A stretch of DNA of 34,407 nucleotides from positions 1 through 34,407 of the forward strand of contig NZ_AQXX01000076.1 in the NCBI RefSeq assembly GCF_000376785.1. The letters are read 5' to 3'. Under the pieces are notes generated by a model, which saw nothing but the letters and a program-made list of their open reading frames with translations, had not been told where the DNA came from and did no database searches. Position numbers and translations under genes: made by a program. Positions 8,321 through 16,561 of this stretch are shown here, one piece after another (position 1 is the stretch's first letter; each line of letters starts with the position of its first letter). Origin of the DNA: Hahella ganghwensis DSM 17046. Its GTDB lineage: Bacteria > Pseudomonadota > Gammaproteobacteria > Pseudomonadales > Oleiphilaceae.

Positions 8321-8728
8321 ATGATTGTAAGGGAAATTAAGCATGACGACTTGGTTCTGGCTCGCCATGTGCCTGCAGAGGTTGCATGGCGAGAAGACTT
8401 AAACTTTTTCTCGACAGATGAAGAGTTTGTACAGGTAGGTACTTGGGGTTATGACAATGACAAAGAATTGCTAGCCCATACTCATAATCAAGTAGTTAGG
8501 AAAGTGTTTTGGACGCAAGAAGTATTGTATATAAGAAAAGGAAGTATAAAGGCTAGAATTTATGATCTAAATGAGGAGCTTGTTAGTGAAGTAATTGCAA
8601 AGGATGGAGATATATTAATTCTTCTACGCGGTGGACATGGCTATAACATACTGGAGGACGGTACTCAAGTATTAGAAGTTAAGAATGGGCCTTATCTTGG
8701 CGCAGAGCGTGATAGAAGACGATTATGA
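8321..8728 (+). CDS. Cupin-fold protein of a nucleotide-sugar cassette
   Basis: A 135-residue single-domain protein with cupin features: His53-Thr-His55, then Glu67 followed by a six-residue spacer and Gly74, and a second conserved part DGDILILLRGGHGYNIL with His106. The spacing between HxH and Glu is longer (11 residues) than the classic cupin motif. Members of this small family tend to sit in polysaccharide clusters, but I do not know a proven activity. By analogy with FdtA/QdtA-type cupins it could isomerise a keto-deoxy sugar nucleotide; that is inference. It lies between the SDR and the acyltransferase and overlaps the latter (ATGA), so it very likely works on the same sugar. Confidence 0.7.
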   Translation: MIVREIKHDDLVLARHVPAEVAWREDLNFFSTDEEFVQVGTWGYDNDKELLAHTHNQVVRKVFWTQEVLYIRKGSIKARIYDLNEELVSEVIAKDGDILILLRGGHGYNILEDGTQVLEVKNGPYLGAERDRRRL

Positions 8729-9291
8729 TAGAGAACATATTCTTTGATATTAGCAAGCTGAGAAAATGTGGTGATAATGTAGTTATTGGTAAAACTGTTC
8801 GAATCCGTTATCCAGAATTAGTAGAAATAGGTGATAACGTTATAATTGATGACTTTACGTATATTTCTACGAAATTAATTATAGAGGATAATATACATAT
8901 ATCTGCTGGCTGCAAAATAATTGGGGGAAGAAATAGTTTAGTAAAGTTTAGCTCTTTTTCAACTCTTGCACCAAATGTTGTATTAGCCGCCGGAAGTGAT
9001 GACTATATAAGTGGTATTGCAAGTCCTATGGTTCCAATTGAATATAAGGGAAATATTGAGCTAGGTGAAATAACCATTGGAAGACATAGTATTATAGGTG
9101 CCAACTCAACAGTACTGCCTAATGTGTCTTTTGGCGAAGGGGCTTGCCTAGGGGCGCAGTCACTTGCGAAAGAGGATTTAGTACCCTGGGGGTTATATGC
9201 GGGTATTCCGGCTCAAAAGATTAAAATGAGAGATAAAGAAACCATACTTGCGCTGGAACAAAAATATTTGAAAGAGAATAGATATGTCTAA
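8725..9291 (+). CDS. Hexapeptide-repeat sugar acyltransferase
   Basis: A 188-residue left-handed beta-helix protein. Repeats of the [LIV]GxxxxI type run through it (VEIGDNVIID, ITIGRHSIIGANSTVLPNVSFGEGACLGAQ), ending in the typical WGLYAGIPAQKI seen in CysE/NodL/WbbJ-like acetyltransferases. It should transfer an acetyl or other acyl group from CoA to a hydroxyl or amino group of a sugar. Because the next gene is a sugar aminotransferase, N-acylation of an amino-deoxy sugar nucleotide is the most likely job, as in FdtC/QdtC or perosamine N-acetyltransferases (inference). It overlaps both neighbours by a few bases, showing tight coupling. Confidence 0.85.
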   Translation: MIENIFFDISKLRKCGDNVVIGKTVRIRYPELVEIGDNVIIDDFTYISTKLIIEDNIHISAGCKIIGGRNSLVKFSSFSTLAPNVVLAAGSDDYISGIASPMVPIEYKGNIELGEITIGRHSIIGANSTVLPNVSFGEGACLGAQSLAKEDLVPWGLYAGIPAQKIKMRDKETILALEQKYLKENRYV

Positions 9292-10381
9292 ACCTTTTAT
9301 TATGCAGATGCGACCCTGGTTTGGTGAGGAAGAGAAAAAATCAATCTGTGAGTACATGGATGAAGATGGGTTTATTACTGAGTTTAAACGTACGGAAATG
9401 TTTGAGCAGATGATTGCTGACTACACCGGCGCTAAACATTGCGTGGTTGTAAATAATGGAACAGTTAGTCTAACACTCGCAGCATTAGCATGTGGCCTTT
9501 CCTATGGGGACGAAGTCATCGTGCCCAATTACACTATGATAGCTACTCCAAACTCGGTCAAACTTATAGGCGCTCAACCAGTGTTTGTGGACGTTGAGAT
9601 AGAAACTCTGTGTTTGGATATAGCAAAGGTAGAGAAAGTAATCACGCCAAGGACTAAGGCGATAATTTTGGTACTGGCGAATGGTCGTTATCCAAAAACC
9701 GGAATAGAAGCGTTTGAGAGATTAGCTATATCTAAAGGGCTGGTTTTAATAGAGGATGCTGCACAAGCGCTTGGCTCTCGTTATCCCGATGGTCGTCATA
9801 TAGGAACTGTAGGTGATGTTGGGAGTTTTTCCTTCTCTGCGCCAAAAATAATTTCCACCGGTCAGGGTGGGTGCTTAGTCACAAATAATGATGATATGGC
9901 TCGAAAGATCAGGCGCTTGAAAGACTTTGGAAGATCTCATGGAGGTAATGATATCCATGATGAAATAGGCTTCAATTTTAAGTTCACAGAGCTCCAAGCT
10001 TGTATTGGTATTGAACAAATGAAAAAGCTTGAATGGCGCGTAAATAGGAAGAAAGAAATCATGGAGAGGTATAAGCGTAGTCTGTCTAATATCTCTGAAC
10101 TGAGCTTTTTTGAACAGAATCTTTTGTGCACAACACCTTGGTTTATCGACTTAATAGTGGAGCGCCGTGAAGAACTTCAGTCTTCTCTGAATGAGGCCGG
10201 AATTGGTACAAGATCCATGTATCCTCCAATTAATAAGCAGGCTGCTTATCAAGTAGAGGGAGATCATATGGTCTCTAACCTTATCGGCGAAAAAGGTCTG
10301 TGGTTACCTTCATCTAGTCAGCTTTCTAACAGTGATATAGATAGGGTATGTCATTCAATAGCCGATTTTTATAGAAAATGA
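9284..10381 (+). CDS. DegT/DnrJ/EryC1/StrS-family sugar aminotransferase
   Basis: A 365-residue PLP-dependent aminotransferase. The PLP-anchoring lysine is Lys188 in SFSAPKIISTGQGG, and Asp158 of LIEDAAQALGS is the pyridine-ring aspartate. The lysine excludes the dehydratase subgroup (ColD), which has histidine there. It should convert a keto-deoxy sugar nucleotide to an amino sugar using glutamate. With Gmd upstream the natural substrate is GDP-4-keto-6-deoxymannose (giving GDP-perosamine) or an isomer made by the SDR or cupin. The loop VLANGRYPKTG differs from the usual VHLYG-type loop of Per/ArnB relatives, so the exact product is open. It overlaps the acyltransferase by 8 bp and the next gene by 4 bp. 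Confidence 0.88.
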   Translation: MSKPFIMQMRPWFGEEEKKSICEYMDEDGFITEFKRTEMFEQMIADYTGAKHCVVVNNGTVSLTLAALACGLSYGDEVIVPNYTMIATPNSVKLIGAQPVFVDVEIETLCLDIAKVEKVITPRTKAIILVLANGRYPKTGIEAFERLAISKGLVLIEDAAQALGSRYPDGRHIGTVGDVGSFSFSAPKIISTGQGGCLVTNNDDMARKIRRLKDFGRSHGGNDIHDEIGFNFKFTELQACIGIEQMKKLEWRVNRKKEIMERYKRSLSNISELSFFEQNLLCTTPWFIDLIVERREELQSSLNEAGIGTRSMYPPINKQAAYQVEGDHMVSNLIGEKGLWLPSSSQLSNSDIDRVCHSIADFYRK

Positions 10382-11451
10382 AAATAAAAGAGCTGTTAGC
10401 TAAAGTGTGGAGAAGGGGTCTAAAATTTTTTGCCAATAAGCAGTACTTGAGATACATGCCTGCTCCTCCTGTTGAAGTGCTTGCGAGCGAGTGGCCTGAG
10501 TATTTTAACAATGGATGTAATAAAAAGAAGGTTCTGTATATAGCAGCTAAGTATGATTACGGAGATAGAAGCCGTGGTATTTCGTATGAAGAGTATAACT
10601 TTCTTTACACTCTCAAGAATATGGAAGATATTGAACTAATAAGGCTTGATGTTTATTCCCTATGCCACCGATATGGAAAGGATACAACTAACAAGGTTAT
10701 AAAGGAAGTGGCTTTGCTCAATGGGGTGGATAAAATATTAGTACTTCTATACCACGATATATTCAAACATGAAATGTTTTTGGAACTTTCGAAGAGCAAA
10801 ACCTTTGAAACTATCTTGTGGCTTTTCGATGACGATAAGCGATATAAATCTACTAAAGGTTTGGTTCGATGTTTTAATAAAGTCGTCACAACCATTCCGT
10901 TTAGACATGAACAGCGGTTAAAGAAGGGAATTAACTCTCAGTTAGCTCAATTTGCCGCAAATCATTTTCTGTATAAAGATTATTCAATAGAAAGAGATGT
11001 TGATGTTGTCTTTATAGGGCAAAACTTCGGGCATAGACAGGAATATATTGAATATTTAAAAGAGAATGATATTAATGTCTTAGTGTATGGGAGAGGGTGG
11101 CCTAACTCTAGACGCCTTACCCAAGTAGAGATGATTGAACTATTAAACCGAGCGAAAGTGGCACTTAACTTTAGCTCATCTGATGGTAACCCAAACCTCA
11201 GGTTCCTTAAGGGTAGGGTATTTGAAATTCCCGCAACTGGTGCTTTGTTGCTAACTGAAGAATGTGAAGACCTAGATAAGTATTTTGATATAGATAAAGA
11301 AGTAATCACATTTCATGACAAAGAAACTTTACTTAATAAGATAAAAAACATTATTTCAGATCCAAGGCTAGTTAAATCAATATCTGAAACTGGTCAACTA
11401 AAAGTTATTGAAAACTATACTTTTGAAAGATATATAAGAGAGGTTTTGTAA
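10378..11451 (+). CDS. CgeB-like glycosyltransferase
   Basis: A 357-residue cytoplasmic protein with a GT-B-type C-terminal half: VDVVFIGQNFGHRQEYIEYL opens it, and LNRAKVALNFSSSDGNPNLRFLKGRVFEIPATGALLLTEE is the nucleotide-sugar binding region of the CgeB/Glyco_trans_1_2 group. It ends with the usual YTFERYIREVL. No signal peptide or membrane helix is seen. It is coupled by ATGA to the aminotransferase, so it may transfer the sugar made by the cassette. It is the last gene before a 224-bp gap. Donor and linkage are not predictable. Confidence 0.8.
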   Translation: MKIKELLAKVWRRGLKFFANKQYLRYMPAPPVEVLASEWPEYFNNGCNKKKVLYIAAKYDYGDRSRGISYEEYNFLYTLKNMEDIELIRLDVYSLCHRYGKDTTNKVIKEVALLNGVDKILVLLYHDIFKHEMFLELSKSKTFETILWLFDDDKRYKSTKGLVRCFNKVVTTIPFRHEQRLKKGINSQLAQFAANHFLYKDYSIERDVDVVFIGQNFGHRQEYIEYLKENDINVLVYGRGWPNSRRLTQVEMIELLNRAKVALNFSSSDGNPNLRFLKGRVFEIPATGALLLTEECEDLDKYFDIDKEVITFHDKETLLNKIKNIISDPRLVKSISETGQLKVIENYTFERYIREVL

Positions 11452-11675
11452 TGTTAAATATTAATTATTTATTAGAGAAATTTTTCTGATATTAACTCTA
11501 TTATAATTGTATGATATTAAGCTACAAAAACTGTACGAAGTTTTTTAATAGTAACTGGCGTTCCTGTAGGAAATATTGAGTATATTTTCTCTGGAGAGAG
11601 TCAAAAAAGTTGTTATTATAAAATCGTAAAATTTTAGCATTTTCGCAGCAGAAAATTGATTAATGGTAAAACAAT
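11452..11675 (+). other. 224-bp AT-rich gap with a stub reading frame
   Basis: This is the largest gap inside the cluster. The stop of the preceding gene overlaps an ATG (TAATG), but that frame reads only MLNINYLLEKFF before a stop. Another frame encodes about 36 uninterrupted residues including VTGVPVGNIEYIFSGESQKS. Neither is recognised; they may be remnants of a deleted gene. A 6-bp hairpin (ATTTTC...GAAAAT, 11639-11656) precedes the next gene. No convincing promoter or terminator was found. Confidence 0.4.
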
Positions 11676-12740
11676 ATGAAGGTTGCGGTTGTTCCATTTT
11701 ATAAGTCTCAGCTAGGAGGTGCTTTTTTCGATACTAAAAGCAGATCTAATCGGGATAATGCCTTAGATCCGTTTGTGAGTATAAAAAGAATATTTCAACT
11801 TCAAAATATTGAAGTTGATACTATAGATAATGTTAATATGGACGAAGCGGATGGAGTTATATTTTTTAGTTTGAATATTTCTATTTTGATAAAAGCTTTT
11901 ATTAAGGGAAAGCTAAATAGGAGTATATATGTATCATTTGAACCGCCTGTGGTTAGGCCAATACACTCACCCTGGGCGCTCAAAATAGTATCAAAAGCCT
12001 TCCGAAAGGTACTGACCTGGCAAGATGACTTGGTAGGCACAAATAATTTCGAGAAATTCTTTTTTCCAGTACCTGACTTGCGGCATAAGGTCGAGATAAA
12101 GAACTTTAAAGATAGAAAGTTTCTAACATCCATAGTTGGCTATAAGAAATATAGAGCAAAAAATGAACTATATAGTCAAAGAATAACAGCGATACGTTAC
12201 TTTGAAAAAAAGTATCCGAAAAGTTTCGAATTCTATGGAGTTGGTTGGAGTAGAGAAAAATTTCCCAGCTATAGAGGCCCTGTCGATAGTAAGTTGGAGG
12301 TTCTCAAAAGTTATAAGTTTTCAATCTGTTATGAAAACGAGAAAGAAATAAATGGTTTGATTAGTGAAAAGATATTTGACTGCTTCTTCGCTGGTGTGGT
12401 GCCCATATACTGGGGAGCGAAAAATATTGAGAGATATATTCCTAAGGAATGCTATATCGATAAAAGAGATTTCTCAGATTATACATCTTTAGGTAAATAC
12501 ATAGATCAAATTTCATCGAGTCAATACTATGAGTATTTGTCTAATATAGAAAGATTTCTGGAAAGTGGATGTTTCGAAAAACATCTCTCACATTGTTTCG
12601 CTAGAAAATTGATGGAAGCAGTGGTAAATGAAGGTGAACATAAAATAAAATCATTTGATGTTTATGTTGTTTTAGCCACATTGCTGATTAATAAGGTGTG
12701 GGTGTACTTAAGAAACAAAACGTCAAGAATATATAAATGA
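11676..12740 (+). CDS. GT10-family fucosyltransferase-like enzyme
   Basis: A 354-residue protein whose C-terminal half carries the alpha-1,3-fucosyltransferase signature: YKFSICYENEKEINGLISEK (about 213-232), then IFDCFFAGVVPIYWGAKNI and YIPKECYIDKRDF. GT10 enzymes use GDP-L-fucose, so this fits the upstream gmd and fucose-synthase-like genes. Because the cassette also has an aminotransferase, the donor could be a modified GDP-6-deoxyhexose instead. The N-terminal acceptor domain is divergent. Codon use and base composition are strongly AT-rich, like its neighbours. The stop overlaps the flippase start by 4 bp (ATGA). Confidence 0.87.
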   Translation: MKVAVVPFYKSQLGGAFFDTKSRSNRDNALDPFVSIKRIFQLQNIEVDTIDNVNMDEADGVIFFSLNISILIKAFIKGKLNRSIYVSFEPPVVRPIHSPWALKIVSKAFRKVLTWQDDLVGTNNFEKFFFPVPDLRHKVEIKNFKDRKFLTSIVGYKKYRAKNELYSQRITAIRYFEKKYPKSFEFYGVGWSREKFPSYRGPVDSKLEVLKSYKFSICYENEKEINGLISEKIFDCFFAGVVPIYWGAKNIERYIPKECYIDKRDFSDYTSLGKYIDQISSSQYYEYLSNIERFLESGCFEKHLSHCFARKLMEAVVNEGEHKIKSFDVYVVLATLLINKVWVYLRNKTSRIYK

Positions 12741-14215
12741 TTTGTGAAATGGTGAAGCTTTTTATAGAGAAAAATGATGCAATAGTTCTAATTTTAGGTC
12801 GCTTATTACAAATGACTTTTACTTTTATTTCTATAAAGGTTATTACTAATACGTTACCAGTTGATGAGGTAGGGTTTTACTACCTAGTTCTATCTATTAT
12901 TGGCTTTGCCACTATGACATTTATGTCACCTGCTGGAGTGATGCATTCAAGAAAAATAAATATATTGCATGATAGAAAGCTACTTTTATCTAGCTTCTTG
13001 ATTCTCTTTATATATGGGGCAATCATATCGATAGTTGTTGCCTATCCTCTCCTAAAGTATCTAAGAGGTTCAGAAGTACCCTACGATCTAAGTTACCTTC
13101 TTCTGTTGATTTTAACCTTGGATTTAACAATAGGAACAGTCTCGTCTGCAATAGCTTTAACCTTTAATATGTTATTTGATCGTGTAAAGTTTGTACTGTA
13201 TACAAATCTTTCTCTATGGTCTGGACTGGTTATATCTGTTTTATTAACTAACTATATTGAATTATCATCTGTATATTGGCTACTAGGGGTGATGCTAGGA
13301 AAGTTGATCTCTTGCTCTATTATTTTGTTTGATTTCTTTAAGAATATAGAATCAAAAATTAACTTTTATTATGTAAAGAAGATTATATTTTCATTAATTA
13401 GCATTAAGAGTGCAATAATATTCTGCATCCCCATAGCATTAGGTGCTTTGGGAACCTGGTTTCAAAACCATTACTATAGGTTCTATATAGAGCATATGTT
13501 TGACCGTGAAATTCTAGCAATTATCGGACTTGGATTCTCGCTGTCTGCAACGTTATCCATTTCACTTGAATCTGTAATTACCCAATACTTTGTGCCAACT
13601 TTATATAAAAAATACCAATATGATGTTAAGAATTTTTATTTATATGTTAAGAAACTATTTAATGCGCTAATTATATTATATATGACTTTTTTTGTTTTTG
13701 TTTCATATTTTGCACCCGTATTGATTGATTTGGTATCTAACGAGACATTCAAGAACTCTTCAGTATTTCTTATGTATGGATTATTGATTGACTTCCTTCG
13801 TGTAAATACACGATTGTTTTCGCATATCCTGTATTTGGAAGGTAAAACTACAAGTATTATGAGATCTTCCATAATTGGAGCGGGTGCTCTAGCTGCACTG
13901 TTAGCTGTTGGGATATATTTCAAATTTCATCAAATAGAGTATGTTGTTATATCATTGCTAATATCTGTGGCTTTATCCTTTTTTGTTATATATAAAACGG
14001 CTGCTAAAATATCCGGATTTTATTTTAGCTACTGGCGGCTATTGTACGCAACAATCTTAACGTCTATTTTTGTTAGTGTTATGTCTGAATTTGTAGGAAT
14101 TGAAACGGTATCTGAACTAAGCGCTAGCATAGGTTTATCAGTTGCTAGTTTTATAGTAATACAGAGGATTGCTAACTCTGAAATATTTATTTTAATTAGA
14201 AATGTCGATAAATGA
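12737..14215 (+). CDS. wzx: Wzx-type lipid-linked oligosaccharide flippase
   Basis: A 492-residue, very hydrophobic protein with about 12-14 predicted membrane helices, opening with AIVLILGRLLQMTFTFISIK. That N-terminal helix pair and the overall length fit the MOP/PST flippase family. Wzx moves undecaprenyl-linked repeat units from the cytoplasmic to the periplasmic face of the inner membrane. Only one such gene is visible in the window. It overlaps the genes on both sides by 4 bp. Composition is strongly AT-rich. A neighbouring O-antigen-ligase-like fold is excluded because the polymerase candidate lies separately at 16562. Confidence 0.83.
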   Translation: MICEMVKLFIEKNDAIVLILGRLLQMTFTFISIKVITNTLPVDEVGFYYLVLSIIGFATMTFMSPAGVMHSRKINILHDRKLLLSSFLILFIYGAIISIVVAYPLLKYLRGSEVPYDLSYLLLLILTLDLTIGTVSSAIALTFNMLFDRVKFVLYTNLSLWSGLVISVLLTNYIELSSVYWLLGVMLGKLISCSIILFDFFKNIESKINFYYVKKIIFSLISIKSAIIFCIPIALGALGTWFQNHYYRFYIEHMFDREILAIIGLGFSLSATLSISLESVITQYFVPTLYKKYQYDVKNFYLYVKKLFNALIILYMTFFVFVSYFAPVLIDLVSNETFKNSSVFLMYGLLIDFLRVNTRLFSHILYLEGKTTSIMRSSIIGAGALAALLAVGIYFKFHQIEYVVISLLISVALSFFVIYKTAAKISGFYFSYWRLLYATILTSIFVSVMSEFVGIETVSELSASIGLSVASFIVIQRIANSEIFILIRNVDK

Positions 14216-15690
14216 AGAGCATTAATATCGTAACTATAGCTGACAAGAGATACTTCATCTCTCTTTTAAATCTAATTGGATCCCTGAAAAAGACAAACTG
14301 TTTTTTTATCAGTGTGTATGACATAGGATTGACAAGATTACAGTGTAGGAGGTTGATGCTTATACCTGGCGTTCAAATTAAGGACTTTAACGGTTTAACT
14401 AAATCTATAAATCCTTATGTAGCAAAGTGTCTTGTATGGGAGGAGATATCCAAGTACGGTGGACAGGTACTTTATGTTGATGCAGGTATAATGATTTGTG
14501 GTAGTTTGGAGGCTCTTTCTAAAGAAGTACCCAAGAATGTATTACTTTCAATACCAAGCTCCTTTACAAATAAATATTGTACTCCTAAAGAATTTATTTC
14601 GAAGTACAATTTGGATAGTGTTTTCTTGGATAAAGCGGAGTTGGGGTCGGGTTTTGTATGGTTTAACTTTGATAATCCAATAACAAAGTTGATTGTGAAT
14701 CATACAAAAAAAATGGCTTTAGAAGGGGATGTTGAGGGATGGTCTTACAAGGAGCAATCGAGGAATCGAGGTATTGCAAAGAGTAATATTGTAAGAAATT
14801 GCCATCTATTTCGACATGATGAAACAGCTTTAAATATATCAGCGTATATATATGATAAAAATAACAAACCGCTTCATCCAATGAGAAAGTATAATCATTG
14901 TTTTAAGTTAGAATATGAAGATCAGATAGTTTATACCTATAGACGGAGGAACCGTGCTCCAGCACTTAAATTCGCAATAAGTGAGGTTTCTGCGAAGCAA
15001 AAGTGGCGTTATTTCTGGGTGATAATTAAAAATATATATGCTTATTTTGGATTGACACTACTTCGAAATTATCGATTTTATAGGACCTCTAAAGTTTATA
15101 CTTGTTTAATTAATGAAATTAATAAAATATCTTGTGGAAGGTTTCTTTTGATAAAGAGATCAGATAGAAAGTATAAGTATAAGTCAGAATTAACTACATA
15201 TATAGAAAATAGTCTGGTTGATAGAAGAAGATTTAAATTTGATACCTTTCAAGTTTTAGTGGATACAGCCTCTTTTAACGCTACTAGCGTATTAAGTGAG
15301 GAAGATTTAAAAGAGCTAGAAATTAACACTAATGATATAGTTGCAGTAGATGTAATTCGGATTTCAATGTCAGTTATAACTATGTTAATTGAAAAATGTG
15401 TACCATTCTATATTCGATATCGTGTCTTGGAAGATGATGTCTATTACAAGCAAACTGGGAGAGTTATATCTACTATAAAAGATAAATATAGGGTATATAA
15501 CGCTGAAATGGAAGATGTAGTCGAGCTTTATGAAAGTGAAAGCCAGATGGAAAGACATTACTCTGAGTTAAACTTTCATCCTATTTTTCATGATAGAGAG
15601 ATTATCGAGCTTTTATTTATTCCAATAGTGTCTTTTAAAAAGGGAATCCTAAATGACGCAGAAGATCTCCGTTGTAATGCCTGTCTATAA
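14212..15690 (+). CDS. Putative glycosyltransferase with an unrecognised C-terminal domain
   Basis: A 492-residue cytoplasmic protein. The N-terminal half (about 1-240) looks like a GT-A glycosyltransferase: INIVTIADKRYFISLLNLIGS, then CLVWEEISKYGGQVLYVDAG with an Asp in the place of a DXD metal site, GSGFVWFNF and a downstream HDETALN. It resembles GT8-like enzymes but I cannot place it in a family. A basic linker follows (about 255-310). The last 170 residues or so, from KFDTFQVLVDTASF to the end, match nothing I recognise and are acidic and helix-rich. The stop lies 38 bp inside the next gene. It may be a bifunctional transferase. Function is uncertain. Confidence 0.6.
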   Translation: MKSINIVTIADKRYFISLLNLIGSLKKTNCFFISVYDIGLTRLQCRRLMLIPGVQIKDFNGLTKSINPYVAKCLVWEEISKYGGQVLYVDAGIMICGSLEALSKEVPKNVLLSIPSSFTNKYCTPKEFISKYNLDSVFLDKAELGSGFVWFNFDNPITKLIVNHTKKMALEGDVEGWSYKEQSRNRGIAKSNIVRNCHLFRHDETALNISAYIYDKNNKPLHPMRKYNHCFKLEYEDQIVYTYRRRNRAPALKFAISEVSAKQKWRYFWVIIKNIYAYFGLTLLRNYRFYRTSKVYTCLINEINKISCGRFLLIKRSDRKYKYKSELTTYIENSLVDRRRFKFDTFQVLVDTASFNATSVLSEEDLKELEINTNDIVAVDVIRISMSVITMLIEKCVPFYIRYRVLEDDVYYKQTGRVISTIKDKYRVYNAEMEDVVELYESESQMERHYSELNFHPIFHDREIIELLFIPIVSFKKGILNDAEDLRCNACL

Positions 15691-16552
15691 TGGCGAAAAT
15701 TTCCTAAATGACGCGATAGAAAGTATATTAAATCAAACATTTACAGAGTTTGAATTTATAATCGTAAATGATGGCTCTATTGATAGAAGCTTGGAAATTA
15801 TAGAGAGTTATAGTAAAAATGATAATCGAATTGTAGTTATATCTCGTTATGAAAACATGGGGTTGCTCTACTCTTTAAATGAGGCGTTGGATCGTGCAAA
15901 AGGAGAGTTCATTGCTCGAATGGATGCAGATGATATTAGTTTGCCTACGAGACTCGAGAAACAGCTTCTATACCTCGAGCAGAATGAATTGGATATATGT
16001 GGTTGCCATTATTATCTTATTAACGATCGTGGTGATTATATAGATGCCGCTTTAGTGCCAGTTGTCGGTGAATCATTCCCTGTTTATCTAAGTTATACGA
16101 CACCATTTGCTCATGGGGCGGTAATGTTTAGGTCCTCCTTATTGGCAGAAGAGATAAAATATGGGTGTCGAGGTTATAAGTCAGCAGAGGACTATGCCTT
16201 ATGGTCTGAGCTATACGCACGAAACTATGCTTTCGGAAATGTGAATGAATTTCTTTTTCTCTATAGAGATATTTCGTCTTCACTCTCAAAGGTGAACAGT
16301 AAAAGTGTAAAGAAAGATGCAATTAGAATTTCAAAAAAGAATCTTCAGAAATATGAAAAGGATATTTATTTCAGGATACGTTCTTTAGAGCGAAGGTGTT
16401 TTTCAAAAAGAGAAGAGGAAATAATTTCAATTTGTTTATTGAGATTGGCTTTCTATATCGGTAAATTTTCTGCTCTTTTGAAGCTACGAAGCATAAGTAA
16501 AAGAGCTGTGGTAATAGGAACAATGCGTTTCTTAATTGAGTCTATCAGGTAG
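15653..16552 (+). CDS. GT2-family glycosyltransferase
   Basis: A 299-residue inverting GT-A enzyme. The N-terminus KISVVMPVYNGENFLNDAIE and the following NQTFTEFEFIIVNDGS form the nucleotide-binding half. FIARMDADDIS carries the metal-binding DXD. The typical ED catalytic region appears as YKSAEDYALW. It adds one sugar to the growing undecaprenyl-linked unit at the cytoplasmic face; donor and linkage cannot be deduced. Its start lies inside the end of the preceding gene (38 bp overlap), which suggests translational coupling. The polymerase candidate begins 9 bp after the stop. Confidence 0.9.
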   Translation: MTQKISVVMPVYNGENFLNDAIESILNQTFTEFEFIIVNDGSIDRSLEIIESYSKNDNRIVVISRYENMGLLYSLNEALDRAKGEFIARMDADDISLPTRLEKQLLYLEQNELDICGCHYYLINDRGDYIDAALVPVVGESFPVYLSYTTPFAHGAVMFRSSLLAEEIKYGCRGYKSAEDYALWSELYARNYAFGNVNEFLFLYRDISSSLSKVNSKSVKKDAIRISKKNLQKYEKDIYFRIRSLERRCFSKREEEIISICLLRLAFYIGKFSALLKLRSISKRAVVIGTMRFLIESIR

Positions 16553-16561
16553 TTAGCGCTT

